DNA from: Sphingomonas jatrophae
GTDB lineage: Bacteria > Pseudomonadota > Alphaproteobacteria > Sphingomonadales > Sphingomonadaceae
Direction of reading: 5' to 3'
DNA: 64,000 nt
Assembly (NCBI RefSeq): GCF_900113315.1
Contig: NZ_FOZG01000001.1
Coordinates: 558,001 to 622,000 of the forward strand
In this document: positions 40,559-51,551 of the stretch, piece after piece
Layout of the letters: the number at the start of each line of letters is the position of its first letter
How positions within the stretch are numbered: position 1 is the first letter of the stretch
Program-made: the position numbers and the translations under genes
The notes under the pieces: model-generated
The model's input: only the letters and a program-made list of their open reading frames with translations
What the model was told of the DNA's origin: nothing
Databases searched by the model: none

Positions 40559-42202
40559 ATGAAGGCGTCGGATCTATTCGTGCAGTGCCTGGAAGCGGAG
40601 GGCGTCACCCACGTCTTCGGCGTGCCGGGCGAAGAGAATCTCGACCTGCTCGATTCGCTCAGCCGTTCCGACAAGATCGAGCTGATCCTGACGCGGCATG
40701 AGCAGGGCGCCGGCTTCATGGCCGCGACCTACGGCCGCCACACTGGCAAGGCGGGCGTCTGCCTCTCGACGCTCGGGCCGGGCGCGACCAACCTCGTCAC
40801 CGCGGCGGCCTATGCGCAGCTGGGCGGCATGCCGATGATGATGATCACCGGGCAGAAGCCGATCAAGAAATCCAAGCAGGGCCGCTTCCAGATCCTCGAC
40901 GTGGTCGACATGATGCGGCCGATTACGAAGTTCACCCACCAGCTCGCCAGCGCCGACAACATTCCGAGCCGCGTCCGCGAATCCTTCCGACTTGCCGAGG
41001 AAGAAAAACCCGGCGCCACGCACATCGAGTTTCCGGAGGATATCGCCGAGGAGCAGACCGACGCGAGCCCGCTCCAGATCTCCATCGCCCGCCGCCCCTC
41101 CGCCGAGGAGAAGGCGGTTCGTGCCGCAGTGCGCAAGATCGAGGCGGCGCGCAGCCCGGTGCTCGTCATCGGTGCCGGCGGCAACCGCAAGCTGACCGGG
41201 CGGATGCTGCTCCAGTTCGTCGAGAAGACGGGCATCCCCTTCCTCACGACCCAGCTCGGCAAGGGCGTGATCGACGAGTGTCACCCCAAGTTCCTCGGCT
41301 GCGCGGCGCTCTCCGCCGGCGATTTCGTCCACCGCGCGCTCGATGCGGCGGATCTGATCGTCAACGTTGGGCATGACGTGATCGAGAAGCCGCCCTTCTT
41401 CATGAAGAATGGCGGCGTCGAGGTGATCCACGTCTCGACCCGCTCGGCCGAGGTCGATCCGGTTTATTTCCCGCAGGTCGAGGTGATCGGCGACATCGGC
41501 AATGCCATTTGGCAGATGAAGGAGGAAATCGTCCCCTCCCCCGCTTGGACCTTCGAGCGGATGGCCGCGTCGCGCGCAGCCGAGGTGAAGCATACGGCCG
41601 AGCTGGAGACGGATGATCGTTTCCCGATCTTCCCGCCTTATCTGGTCCGCCAGGTGCGCAGCGCAATGCCGGCCGACGGGATCATCTGCCTCGACAACGG
41701 CATCTACAAGATCTGGTTCGCGCGCAATTATCCGGCGCGGATGCACAACACCGTGCTGCTGGACAATGCGCTCGCCACGATGGGGGCGGGCCTGCCCTCC
41801 GCCATGGCTTCCGCCATGGTCTATCCCGATCGGAAGGTGCTGGCGGTCTGCGGCGACGGCGGCTTCATGATGAACAGCCAGGAGATGGAGACCGCGGTCC
41901 GTTTGGGCCTCAACGTCACCGTGCTGATCCTGAACGACGGCAGCTACGGCATGATCCGCTGGAAGCAGGTGAATATGGGCTTCAAGGATTGGGGCCTGAC
42001 CTATGGCAATCCGGATTTCGTCAGATATGCCGAGGCTTACGGCGCCAGAGGCTACCGTGTGGAAAGCGCGGCACACCTGCCTGAGCTCCTGCGCCAGACG
42101 CTGGACGAGCCGGGCGTCAAGCTGATCGACTGTCCGGTCGACTATGCCGACAACGACCGGATCCTCAATCACGAGTTGAAGACGCTGGCCGCAGCGGCCT
42201 GA
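40559..42202 (+). CDS. Thiamine diphosphate enzyme of the acetolactate synthase large-subunit type
   Basis: The 547-residue protein has the three-domain ThDP fold. The activating Glu is E48 in TRHEQGAGFMA, the N-terminal Pyr domain has LSTLGPGATN, and the PP domain binds ThDP-Mg through CGDGGFMMNSQEMETA (D433) and LNDGSYGMIRWKQ. It resembles catabolic AlsS/IlvB-type acetolactate synthases, but no small regulatory subunit gene is nearby. Pairing with an aldehyde dehydrogenase 47 bases downstream suggests a 2-oxoacid decarboxylation or carboligation step linked to aldehyde oxidation, though that is inference. GGGAGAAAG precedes the ATG. Confidence 0.88.
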   Translation: MKASDLFVQCLEAEGVTHVFGVPGEENLDLLDSLSRSDKIELILTRHEQGAGFMAATYGRHTGKAGVCLSTLGPGATNLVTAAAYAQLGGMPMMMITGQKPIKKSKQGRFQILDVVDMMRPITKFTHQLASADNIPSRVRESFRLAEEEKPGATHIEFPEDIAEEQTDASPLQISIARRPSAEEKAVRAAVRKIEAARSPVLVIGAGGNRKLTGRMLLQFVEKTGIPFLTTQLGKGVIDECHPKFLGCAALSAGDFVHRALDAADLIVNVGHDVIEKPPFFMKNGGVEVIHVSTRSAEVDPVYFPQVEVIGDIGNAIWQMKEEIVPSPAWTFERMAASRAAEVKHTAELETDDRFPIFPPYLVRQVRSAMPADGIICLDNGIYKIWFARNYPARMHNTVLLDNALATMGAGLPSAMASAMVYPDRKVLAVCGDGGFMMNSQEMETAVRLGLNVTVLILNDGSYGMIRWKQVNMGFKDWGLTYGNPDFVRYAEAYGARGYRVESAAHLPELLRQTLDEPGVKLIDCPVDYADNDRILNHELKTLAAAA

Positions 42203-42249
42203 TCCAGACGCTGGATCGTTCACGCGCCGCATTAAATCGAGGGTGACCC

Positions 42250-43710
<1,461 letters not shown>

Positions 43711-43716
43711 CGAAGG

Positions 43717-43749
43717 CCGGCCGGGTGAGCGTTTAGTCTACCCGGCCGG
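43717..43749. terminator. Bidirectional hairpin between convergent ALDH and CNB-protein genes
   Basis: CCGGCCGGGT (43717-43726) and ACCCGGCCGG (43740-43749) form a perfect 10-bp stem with a 13-base loop. It lies between stop codons of convergent genes. There is no long U-run on either side. Confidence 0.55.
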
Positions 43750-43766
43750 AAATCTGCCGATGAACC

Positions 43767-44465
43767 TCACGCAGCGGCTGCGGTGAGGTTCTTCGTGGCC
43801 GAGCGAGACTGGTTGGACGAGCGCAGCTTCTCCGCCATCGCGCCGGCAAAGCTGTTTTCCAGCGCAGTGCGGATGTCCGGATTTTCCGAGAGGAAGCGGC
43901 GCAGGGACACCGCCGGCACGCACCAAAAGCGGGCAGGTTGATCGAGCGAGACGGTGGCCGTCGCGCCCGTCTCGTCCAGCACCGTCACTTCGCCGATCAG
44001 GGTCGGCGATTTCAGCGTGGCGATCCACATGCCGAGGCTCGTCACCTCGGCCGTTCCTTCGGACAGGTAGAAGAGGTGGCTGACGGGTTCGTTCTCGCGC
44101 GTCAGGCTTTCGCCGGCCTTGCCGTCGATCCAGATGCCCTGATCCATCAGGTGCCGCGCCTGCCGCTTGTCGAGCGCGCTGAACACGGAAGCCGCCATGC
44201 GCGCTTCCTCGTCGCTGAAGCGCAGCCGCCGATCGCGCAGGAAGATCAGCGCGAGGTGAAACAGATTGACCGCGAGCAGGCCGGCGAGGAGCACCGCGCC
44301 GATCATCCCGCCGCCCGCGCCGACCCAGCCGGCCAGCCCCGAGAAGGCTGCAAGGGCAAGGCCACCGCGCAGTACCAGCCTCTTTTCGAAGCAGGTGGCC
44401 GCGACGAGGATGATGCCGCCGACGACGAGCAATGCGGGCAGAGGCTCGCTATTCATGCCGACCAT
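43767..44465 (-). CDS. Membrane-anchored Popeye-like cyclic-nucleotide-binding-domain protein
   Basis: The 232-residue protein has three N-terminal helices (about residues 10-26, 31-50 and 52-77) and a cytoplasmic CNB fold (about 90-215), the layout of Popeye-domain proteins. The phosphate-binding cassette is [15 protein letters not shown] (158-172). The Arg that normally contacts the cyclic phosphate is Ala168, so ligand binding, if any, must differ from CRP. There is no helix-turn-helix. It follows a CpdA-type phosphodiesterase gene on the same strand after 179 bases. Start codon 44465 is used; an ATG at 44456 is possible. Confidence 0.82.
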   Translation of the reverse strand: MVGMNSEPLPALLVVGGIILVAATCFEKRLVLRGGLALAAFSGLAGWVGAGGGMIGAVLLAGLLAVNLFHLALIFLRDRRLRFSDEEARMAASVFSALDKRQARHLMDQGIWIDGKAGESLTRENEPVSHLFYLSEGTAEVTSLGMWIATLKSPTLIGEVTVLDETGATATVSLDQPARFWCVPAVSLRRFLSENPDIRTALENSFAGAMAEKLRSSNQSRSATKNLTAAAA

Positions 44466-44644
44466 TGCAGCTGCCTGTCACAGAGCCTCCCTGGGCCACC
44501 CCGACGGGTGCGCCGAAGCCCGGCTTGTCGCATGCGCTCCCAGCCAAGCCAAGCATGCCGGTCGCGCGTTACGCCGGCTCCGTCGATAACGCCGCCACAA
44601 CGGTTGCGATCCTTCGTGGCAGGCCGGCGCGGGACGAACATGCG

Positions 44645-45544
44645 TCAGGCAGGCCGTTCGGCCATGATGCCCCGCACCATCATGCGGAGCTTCTCGTCGT
44701 AACGCGCGAGCACCGCGGGCACGTCCGCATCGGCGAAGTGGGTGACGAGCGAACGCCCGTTCCACCAATGCAGTGCGAGTGCCGGCGGCGTATCGACGAT
44801 GAGCGCACGATCGTCGGGACGGGATGGATCGACCGGCGCCAGCGTCAATGCCAGCTGCGGCGCGGCCGACGGGCAGACCGCGAATGGCGCCCCGCCGAAG
44901 CCGGTGACCATCGGCCTATGTATATGCCCGGCGACCATGCCGACGATATTCTCAGCGCCGGCGATCGCGCCACGCAGCCGCGCGACCCATGGCGCATCGT
45001 CATGCGTCGTCATCCAACCGATCCCCGTCTCGAACGGAGGGTGATGCAGCATGATCAGCGTCGGCCGCGTGCGATCCTCCGCAAGCCGCGCGGAGAGCCA
45101 TGCGGCCCGCCGCGCGCAGAAGGAACCACCATGTCGCCCCTCCTCAAGCGTATCGAGCACCAGCAGCCGCAAACGTCCCAGATCCACGGCATACTGCACG
45201 AAGCCGTCCTCATCCGCCTCCGTCTCCGGAAACATGGCGCGAAAGGCGGCACGATCGTCATGGTTGCCGAGGCAGAAGTGGATCGGCATGGCCAGTGGCT
45301 CGAGCGCCTGGCGGAGCGCGCGGTAGGATGCGGCATCCCCCTTGTCGACCAGATCGCCGCTGACGAGCAGTGCATCCGGCGCTCGATCCAACCGGGCGAT
45401 ATGCGCCACCAGCTGGTCCAATCGCCGGCGGTTCGGCTCATCCGCGCCGCCGCCGGCGAAGCCGATATGCGTATCCGTGATCTGCGCCAGAAGCATCGTG
45501 CGCGTACCGACTCCGCTGAGCCGGCGGGGCGTGCCGGCGGCCAT
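44645..45544 (-). CDS. CpdA-like class III cyclic-nucleotide phosphodiesterase / metallophosphoesterase
   Basis: The 299-residue calcineurin-fold enzyme carries all five metal-binding blocks: ITDTHIG (DxH), SGDLVDKG (GD), GNHDDR (GNHD), LHHPP (H) and AGHIHRP (GHxH). The order and length fit the CpdA group that hydrolyses 3',5'-cAMP, but related enzymes act on other phosphodiesters. The ATG at 45544 with GGAG five bases upstream is preferred. An upstream in-frame ATG at 45571 and a downstream one at 45496, right at the conserved [10 protein letters not shown], are alternatives. It neighbours the CNB protein and is divergent from DAHP synthase. Confidence 0.87.
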   Translation of the reverse strand: MAAGTPRRLSGVGTRTMLLAQITDTHIGFAGGGADEPNRRRLDQLVAHIARLDRAPDALLVSGDLVDKGDAASYRALRQALEPLAMPIHFCLGNHDDRAAFRAMFPETEADEDGFVQYAVDLGRLRLLVLDTLEEGRHGGSFCARRAAWLSARLAEDRTRPTLIMLHHPPFETGIGWMTTHDDAPWVARLRGAIAGAENIVGMVAGHIHRPMVTGFGGAPFAVCPSAAPQLALTLAPVDPSRPDDRALIVDTPPALALHWWNGRSLVTHFADADVPAVLARYDEKLRMMVRGIMAERPA

Positions 45545-45715
45545 CGCTTCTCCGGATGTCGTGCGGTACATGCAACCTGCTTATGTCGCGCAGCACAGCG
45601 CACCTGTGATCGGCTGCACAGCCGTGGCAACGCCGCCCCGATCCCCGCCCCCGCCGGCTGGCGGTTGCCAATCGGTCCTGTCGGGCGCAATGCCCGCGGG
45701 GTGAAAGGACAGGAA

Positions 45716-47089
45716 ATGGCCGCAAACTGGACCCCCGATAGCTGGCAGACGCATGAGGCGCGCCAGTTGCCCGACTATGACGACAAGGCGGCGCTTGCCG
45801 CGGCGGAGGCCGAGCTGGGCCATTATCCGCCGCTCGTCTTTGCGGGTGAGGCGCGCGCGCTGACCGAGGATCTCGCGCGCGTCTCAGCGGGTGAGGGCTT
45901 CCTGCTTCAGGGCGGCGATTGCGCGGAGAGCTTCGCGGAGTTCCACCCCGACAACATTCGCGACACCTTCCGGGTCATCCTCCAGATGGCGGTGATCCTC
46001 ACCTTCTCGTCCAAGCTGCCGATCGTGAAGCTGGGGCGCATGGCGGGCCAGTTCGCAAAGCCGCGTTCCGCCAATCTCGAGGCGCAGGACGGGCGCGAGC
46101 TGCCAAGCTATCGCGGCGACATCGTCAACGACATCGCGTTCGACGATGGCGCCCGTCGCCCCGATCCGAACCGCATGATCCGCGCCTACAGCCAGTCGGC
46201 GGCGACGCTCAACCTGCTGCGTGCGTTCAGCCAGGGCGGCTATGCCAATCTCGCGCAGGTGCATCGCTGGACGCTCGACTTCATGGGCCGCAGCCCGTGG
46301 GCGGCGCAATATCAGCAGCTGGCCGACCGGATCGGCGAGGCGCTCGACTTCATGGCGGCGTGCGGGATCAGCCCCGAGACGGTACCGCAGCTGAAGGGCA
46401 CCAGCTTCTACACCAGCCACGAGGCGCTCCTGCTTCCCTACGAGCAGGCGCTGACGCGGCGCGATTCGCTGACGGGCGACTGGTACGGCCTGTCCGCTCA
46501 CTTCCTCTGGATCGGTGATCGCACGCGCTTCGAGGGTTCGTCGCACGTCGAATATCTGCGCGGCATCGGCAATCCGATCGGCATGAAGTGCGGCCCCAGC
46601 CTTGAGCCGGACGCGCTGCTCCGCCTGCTCGACACGCTGAACCCCGGTCGCGTGCCCGGCCGTATGACGCTGATCACGCGCTACGGCCACGACAAGATCG
46701 AGGCGCACCTGCCGAAGCTCGTCCGCGCCGTGAAGCGCGAGGGGCATCCGGTGGTGTGGAGCTGCGATCCGATGCACGGCAACGTCGTCAAGGCGGCGAA
46801 CGGTTACAAGACGCGCCCGTTCGACCGCATCCTGGCGGAAGTGCGCGGCTTCTTCGCGGTCCACCGCGCGGAGGGCACGCACGGCGGCGGCATCCACTGC
46901 GAGATGACCGGCCAGAACGTCACCGAATGCACCGGCGGCGCCTCGGCCGTGACCGAGCAGAGCCTTGCGGACCGCTATCACACCCACTGCGATCCGCGCC
47001 TCAATGCGGACCAGTCGATCGAGCTCGCCTTCCTGCTCGCCGAAATGCTCAATCAGGAAATGCGCGAGCGCCAGGCGGAAGCGGCGTAA
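45716..47089 (+). CDS. Class II 3-deoxy-7-phosphoheptulonate (DAHP) synthase
   Basis: First enzyme of the shikimate pathway, condensing phosphoenolpyruvate and erythrose 4-phosphate. The 457-residue product is of the plant-like type II class. Motifs visible are [10 protein letters not shown] (metal-binding Cys), [25 protein letters not shown]-like [29 protein letters not shown] and [15 protein letters not shown]. The ATG at 45716 has AGGACAGGA upstream and gives [10 protein letters not shown], the standard N-terminus. The upstream open frame is antisense of the phosphodiesterase. A tRNA gene follows 68 bases after the stop. Confidence 0.96.
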   Translation: MAANWTPDSWQTHEARQLPDYDDKAALAAAEAELGHYPPLVFAGEARALTEDLARVSAGEGFLLQGGDCAESFAEFHPDNIRDTFRVILQMAVILTFSSKLPIVKLGRMAGQFAKPRSANLEAQDGRELPSYRGDIVNDIAFDDGARRPDPNRMIRAYSQSAATLNLLRAFSQGGYANLAQVHRWTLDFMGRSPWAAQYQQLADRIGEALDFMAACGISPETVPQLKGTSFYTSHEALLLPYEQALTRRDSLTGDWYGLSAHFLWIGDRTRFEGSSHVEYLRGIGNPIGMKCGPSLEPDALLRLLDTLNPGRVPGRMTLITRYGHDKIEAHLPKLVRAVKREGHPVVWSCDPMHGNVVKAANGYKTRPFDRILAEVRGFFAVHRAEGTHGGGIHCEMTGQNVTECTGGASAVTEQSLADRYHTHCDPRLNADQSIELAFLLAEMLNQEMRERQAEAA

Positions 47090-47157
47090 GCGGATGAGCG
47101 GCGGGAAGGCTTGACGCCGCCCGCCGCCGCCCATAAGAGCGCCCCTCCACCGCGCAC

Positions 47158-47233
47158 GGCCCCTTCGTCTAGCGGTCTAGGACGTCGCCCTCTCACGGCG
47201 AAAACACGGGTTCGAGTCCCGTAGGGGTCACCA
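47158..47233 (+). tRNA. tRNA-Glu (anticodon CTC)
   Basis: The 76-base cloverleaf begins GGCCCCT and pairs with AGGGGTC at the 3' end (with one G-U pair). The anticodon stem is TCGCC/GGCGA around CTCTCAC, giving anticodon CTC. The T-loop is TTCGAGT in an ACGGG/CCCGT stem, and CCA is encoded. Two short hairpins follow. It may be transcribed from its own promoter or read through from the DAHP synthase gene. Confidence 0.95.
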
Positions 47234-47249
47234 GCCACATCAGTGGCTC

Positions 47250-47267
47250 GGCTGTTCGACAACAGCC
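47250..47267 (+). terminator. Short hairpin downstream of tRNA-Glu
   Basis: GGCTGTT (47250-47256) and AACAGCC (47261-47267) form a 7-bp stem with a four-base loop, just after another 6-bp stem (AGCCAC/GTGGCT at 47233-47248). These could define the 3' end of the tRNA transcript, or of the convergent ClC gene, whose stop is at 47288. No U-run follows. Confidence 0.35.
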
Positions 47268-47287
47268 TTCGGCAATGACCCGCGCTG

Positions 47288-48604
47288 CTACAGCGTGCTC
47301 GATGCCGGCAGATAACGCTGGGCCAATCCATGATAGAGCCGCTCGCGGGAGATCAACGAGGCGGTGGCCTCTGCGATCAATGCAGCGGCGAGCAGCGGCA
47401 GCATCAGGCCCCGGCTTCCCGTCGTCTCGGCGATGATGATGACCGAAGTGAGAGGCGCACGCACGACGCCGGTGAAATAGGCGACCATGCCAAGGAGGAT
47501 CACGGCTCCCCCTGGCTGTTCGGGAAAGAGCGCATGCACGGCGTTGCCTAGCCCCGCCCCGGTGGCGAGCGTCGGTGCGAAGATGCCGCCGGGCAGGCCC
47601 GCGGCAGCGGTTGCAAGCGTGGCGGCGAACTTTGCGGGGCCGAACCAGAGCGGGGTGTGGCTGCCATCGATGATCCCTCGCGCTGCCTCGTAGCCGGTGC
47701 CCCAGGTCAGGCCGGTCATGATGCCGATCGCCGCGACGACGAGGCCGCATCCCGCTGCGAACAGCACGGGGCGCCCGCGGGACAGAGCGCGGGCGCCTCC
47801 TCGAACGAGCCACAGCATCGCGCGCGAGAACAGAGCGCCGGCGACACCGCCGCTGACGCCCGCAATCGGCGCCAGCAGGATGGTTGAGCGGACCGGAAGC
47901 GTCTGCCCGACGACGCCGAAATAGACATAGTCGCCAGCAAGGCCGAGGCTGATCATGCCCGCGATCAGCACCGCCGTCATGACAAGCAACGTCATGCGCT
48001 GCTCATAGGTGGCCGCGAGCTCCTCGATGGCGAAGGCGACGCCGGCAAGCGGTGTGTTGAAGGCGGCGGCCACACCTGCGGCGGCCCCTGCCACCAGAAC
48101 CGAGGACCGGACCGGCACGCGCAGGATCCGATGTGCATAGGCCATCACCGCAGCGCCGACCTGAACCGTCGGTCCTTCGCGCCCGACCGACGCGCCGGAT
48201 GCGAGCGCTCCTGCCGTCAGCGCGACCTTGGTGAGCGCCGTCCGGGCGGAGGCCAGCTCGTTCGTCGCTGCCTCAGGATCGGCCTTGGCGGCGATGATCT
48301 GCGGGATGCCCGATCCGCCTGCCGCAGGCGCCAATCGCCCGGTCAGCCAGGCGATGGCGGCATAAGCCAAGGGTGTGACCAACAGTGGCAGCCACCACGC
48401 CGCGCCATGGACCCGATCGAAGGCGCGGGATGCGGCATCCGCCAGTCGCGCGAAGAGGATCGCGGCAAGCCCGACTGCAACGGCTCCGCCGAAGATGGCG
48501 GCACGGCGACGCCAGGCGGGTGCGGCAGGCCCATGGCGGCGAAACAGCACCCTGCCCTTGCGCACCTGCCGCTGAAGGCGAACTCTTCCGGGCGGGCGAT
48601 CCAT
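47288..48604 (-). CDS. ClC-family chloride channel / H+-Cl- antiporter
   Basis: The 438-residue inner-membrane protein has the ClC signature loops: GGSGIPQ (residues 96-102), GREGPTVQVG with the gating Glu at E143, and GGIFAPTLATGAGLG in the second half. It is close to normal length for a bacterial ClC without CBS domains. It probably exchanges or conducts Cl-; a proton-glutamate equivalent is not obvious. It runs on the same strand downstream of the SLC13 gene, with 46 bases between the two. Confidence 0.92.
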   Translation of the reverse strand: MDRPPGRVRLQRQVRKGRVLFRRHGPAAPAWRRRAAIFGGAVAVGLAAILFARLADAASRAFDRVHGAAWWLPLLVTPLAYAAIAWLTGRLAPAAGGSGIPQIIAAKADPEAATNELASARTALTKVALTAGALASGASVGREGPTVQVGAAVMAYAHRILRVPVRSSVLVAGAAAGVAAAFNTPLAGVAFAIEELAATYEQRMTLLVMTAVLIAGMISLGLAGDYVYFGVVGQTLPVRSTILLAPIAGVSGGVAGALFSRAMLWLVRGGARALSRGRPVLFAAGCGLVVAAIGIMTGLTWGTGYEAARGIIDGSHTPLWFGPAKFAATLATAAAGLPGGIFAPTLATGAGLGNAVHALFPEQPGGAVILLGMVAYFTGVVRAPLTSVIIIAETTGSRGLMLPLLAAALIAEATASLISRERLYHGLAQRYLPASSTL

Positions 48605-48650
48605 GAAGGCGGTCTAGAGCCGCAACCAGATCACGCAACCACCTGCCCGT

Positions 48651-49949
48651 TCAAAAGGGGAAGACGGCGTGAATGGCTACGATCCCGACCGCGAAGGTGA
48701 TGAGGTTGAGCGGCAGGCCGACCCGGACGAAGTCCATGTAGCGGTAACCGCCCATCTGATAGACGATGACGTTGGTCTGATAACCGAACGGCGTTGCGAA
48801 GGCGGCGCTGCCGGCCATCATCACCGCGACGATGAATGGCCGCGGGCTCACCCCGAGGCTGTCGGCCAGCGCGACCGCAATCGGCGTCACCAGCACCGCG
48901 ACCGTCGCGTTCGACAGCAGCTCCGTGAGCACCAGTGTCAGTCCGTAGAGGATGATGAGGGCCACGATCGGCGACAGCCCGTTCAGCCCGCTGACCAGCG
49001 TGCTCGTGGCGGCGCTGGCAAGGCCGCTCTCATCCATGGCGATGCCCAGAACCACCATGCCGGCGATGAGAATAAGGACCTGCGGCCGCAAACCGCCATA
49101 GGCCTCATCGGCCGAGATGACGCGCAGCAGGATCAGTAGGACCGCGCCGGCAAAGGCCGATGCGGCGATGGGTGTCACCTCCAGCGCCGCCAGCGCCACC
49201 ACGCCGACAAAGGTGGCGAGCGCGATCGCCGCCTTCACTGGCTGGAGCGGGCGCCGCTCGGCGAACAGCTCCGCATCGCCCACTTGCGCGCTGGGGACGT
49301 CCGCCGGGTCGATCGGTTCGGACGATGCTGGCGGGGCCGGTGCACCCAGCAGCCTGCCGGAGAAGAGAAAGATGTAGAGCGCCCCTGCAAGCGCGATCGG
49401 CAGTCCGACCGGCGTCACCTCGAACAGGCCGAAGCGCGGCTGCCCTGCGGCTCGTGCCATGTCGTCGACAAGCAGATTGGTGGAGGTGCCGATCAGCGTG
49501 CAGCAGCCCGTCAGCACGGTGATGTAGGAGAGCGGCATCAGATAGCGCCGCGGGGAAAGGCCGAGCGTCCTGGCAACGTCGCGGATCACGGGCGCTCCGA
49601 GAACCACGATCGGGGTCGAGTTCATGAAGGCCGAGATGCAGCCGATCACCGCCAGCAGCAGCCAAAGCCCGGTCGCCCCCGTTCGCCGGCACATCGCCAC
49701 CCCCGCGCCGATCGCACGATCCAGCAGGCCCGACAGCTCCAGCGCGTAGGCGATCACGAACAGCGAGGCGAGCGCGATGATCGCCGGGCTGGCGAACGCC
49801 CCCTGCACCTCCACCGGGCGCACCACGCCGCTCACCAGCAGGGCCGCAGCGCCGGAAAGCGCGACGACATCGGCACGAACCTTGTCCCAGATGAGGGCTG
49901 CAACCACGGCGACCAGCACCAGCAGCGTCAGGATCTGATCGAACGTCAC
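48651..49949 (-). CDS. SLC13/DASS-type permease (no TrkA-C domain)
   Basis: The 432-residue inner-membrane carrier has about 11-12 helices and the repeated family motifs: MNSTPIVVLGAPVI and GTSTNLLVDD in the first half, LSNATVAVLVTPIAV and FGYQTNVIVY in the second. Family members move sulphate, dicarboxylates or related anions with Na+. Many bacterial relatives carry two TrkA-C domains between the halves; here the central loop (PAPPASSEPIDPADVPS) is only about 50 residues, so those are absent. The start is GTG at 49949. It is divergent from the plus-strand gene at 50032. Confidence 0.88.
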   Translation of the reverse strand: MTFDQILTLLVLVAVVAALIWDKVRADVVALSGAAALLVSGVVRPVEVQGAFASPAIIALASLFVIAYALELSGLLDRAIGAGVAMCRRTGATGLWLLLAVIGCISAFMNSTPIVVLGAPVIRDVARTLGLSPRRYLMPLSYITVLTGCCTLIGTSTNLLVDDMARAAGQPRFGLFEVTPVGLPIALAGALYIFLFSGRLLGAPAPPASSEPIDPADVPSAQVGDAELFAERRPLQPVKAAIALATFVGVVALAALEVTPIAASAFAGAVLLILLRVISADEAYGGLRPQVLILIAGMVVLGIAMDESGLASAATSTLVSGLNGLSPIVALIILYGLTLVLTELLSNATVAVLVTPIAVALADSLGVSPRPFIVAVMMAGSAAFATPFGYQTNVIVYQMGGYRYMDFVRVGLPLNLITFAVGIVAIHAVFPF

Positions 49950-50031
49950 GCGTCTCGGCCCTGTCTCGCTTCCGCCGCCGCCTCGGTCAGTCAGCTATGG
50001 AGCATTCTGCCGATCTTGCTAGTGTCGAGCC

Positions 50032-50919
50032 ATGCGCGAGCCGAGCCCACGCACCAGCCGCCTGGCGATTGCCGGCGCCCTCGCAACGCTGATCGTTGTC
50101 GGCGGCAGCGGCTTCCTGCTCGGCCGCAGGACCGCGCCCGCTCCGGTGCCGATCGTCATGCCCGCGCCGCAGCCTGCACCGCCGCCGCGCGTGGAGCCGC
50201 CAGCCGAGCGCATCGTCCAGCGCGCCGACATCGTTGGCCTTGCCGATGCGGCGGCGGATGCGGCGGCGTCCGGCGCGCAGCTTCCCGCCACCGCCACCGG
50301 ACTGGTCGGCAAACGCTTCGAGCTCGTGCTGCCTTTCGGATGCGACGGCCCGACGCCTGAAGGATCGAGCGCGTCGCTGCAATGGCGCTACGACGCGGCG
50401 GCATCTGCGCTGCGGATCAAGGCCGTGCCGACCGCATGGGCAAAGGCGGAGTGGTGGCAGACGCCTCCTGATACGGTCGAGGCAATGGAGGGGTTCTGGA
50501 TCGAACGCCCCTGGTCTTCTTCCACCGCCTGCCCTGCGGCGCCGGCAATCTCCACGGCACCGGGGAGCGATGCTTTTACTCTGCCCGGCCAAACCCTCGG
50601 GATCGTGCAGCTGATCGGGGCGGGCGCGTCGAGGCAGCTTGTCCGCGATGGCAAGCCCTACGAAGCCGTGGTTCGCGTGGCCCCCGATGCGGTGAACCTG
50701 AGCCAGGGCCTGCGCCTGCATCTTGCGGGCCGCATCGGAGGCTTCCCGGACGGACAGCCTACGCGCTGCGTACAATCGGGCGGGCGCGAGCAGCGCCCCG
50801 TCTGTCTGGTGGCAGCAGCGATCGAGAAGATCGAGATTCGTAACCCGGCGTCTGGTGAGACACTCGCCGTCTGGGAGCCGACCGCCGATGCGCGCGCCGA
50901 TGTCCGCCCGGATGAATGA
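50032..50919 (+). CDS. Membrane-anchored protein of unknown function
   Basis: The 295-residue product has an N-terminal signal anchor (about residues 13-30, IAGALATLIVVGGSGFLLG), a Pro-rich stretch (36-58), then an extracytoplasmic domain with several Cys (for example FGCDGPTPEG, SSTACPAAP, RCVQSGG, PVCLVAAAIEKIEIRNP). Similar hypothetical proteins are common in sphingomonads, but I know no function. The last codons overlap the start of the DUF202 gene, so the two are probably one transcript. Confidence 0.75.
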   Translation: MREPSPRTSRLAIAGALATLIVVGGSGFLLGRRTAPAPVPIVMPAPQPAPPPRVEPPAERIVQRADIVGLADAAADAAASGAQLPATATGLVGKRFELVLPFGCDGPTPEGSSASLQWRYDAAASALRIKAVPTAWAKAEWWQTPPDTVEAMEGFWIERPWSSSTACPAAPAISTAPGSDAFTLPGQTLGIVQLIGAGASRQLVRDGKPYEAVVRVAPDAVNLSQGLRLHLAGRIGGFPDGQPTRCVQSGGREQRPVCLVAAAIEKIEIRNPASGETLAVWEPTADARADVRPDE

Positions 50920-51283
50920 GCGGACCGGGCTTGCGGAGGATCGTACGAACCTCGCCGAGGACCGGACGGTGCTGGCGCATGAACGGAGCTTCGCCGGCTG
51001 GCTTCGCACGGGCATGGCCTCGGTCGGCATCGCGCTAGGCTTCAACGCGTTGTTCCGCGCGGTCGAACCGCAATGGGTATCGAAGCTGATCGCCACCGCC
51101 TTCCTGGGCGTCGCGGCCTTCATCTTCCTCTCGGCCGAGCGCCGCGCCTGCACGATCATGGACAGGCTGGAGACGCACAAGGTGGCAGCCTTGAAGCCGG
51201 TGCGGATGCGCCTGCTCGCCTGGACGCTGACCGGGGCAACCGCAGCGCTCGCAGCCGTGATCTGGATCTTGCTGGAGCCTTGA
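50912..51283 (+). CDS. DUF202 (YidH-like) small membrane protein
   Basis: The 123-residue protein has the DUF202 signature LAEDRTVLAHERSFAGWLRTG followed by three membrane helices (about 30-48, 54-72, 100-122). The N-terminus repeats LAEDRT twice, the first copy replacing the usual leader. The ATG at 50912 is used because it gives a normal N-terminus and overlaps the previous stop region; in-frame ATGs at 50888 and 50900 would add eight or four residues. Function in this family is unknown. The following 268 bases, to 51551, contain no gene that I can support. Confidence 0.82.
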   Translation: MNERTGLAEDRTNLAEDRTVLAHERSFAGWLRTGMASVGIALGFNALFRAVEPQWVSKLIATAFLGVAAFIFLSAERRACTIMDRLETHKVAALKPVRMRLLAWTLTGATAALAAVIWILLEP

Positions 51284-51551
51284 GGCGGCGGAGAGGAAGG
51301 CGAAATTAATAGGTAATCAGAGATCGCCAGAGAGGCGGCACGGATCACGAGATAAGCGCTGCCGAACACCAGCCGAGCCGCTGCGCCGAGCCTGAGAGGA
51401 TCGGTGAGCATGGCAGGCCTTAGACCGGCGACCGAGCGTTCTGCCAGCGGAGGTCGAGAGATCATCGCTTCGGCGGAAGGCACGCGGTCAAGGTCGGGGC
51501 ACCGGCGCGCTCATGAGGATGGAGACGGGCAACCTCTGCTTCGAGCGTTAG

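Noticed and set aside
47158-47287. tRNA-Glu as a possible integration site (att)
   Set aside because: No integrase, no direct repeat of the tRNA end and no change in gene type beside it.
51284-51551. Open minus-strand frame starting near 51483 with a hydrophobic stretch
   Set aside because: It runs on as antisense of the DUF202 gene, and the hydrophobic stretch has no ribosome-binding site.
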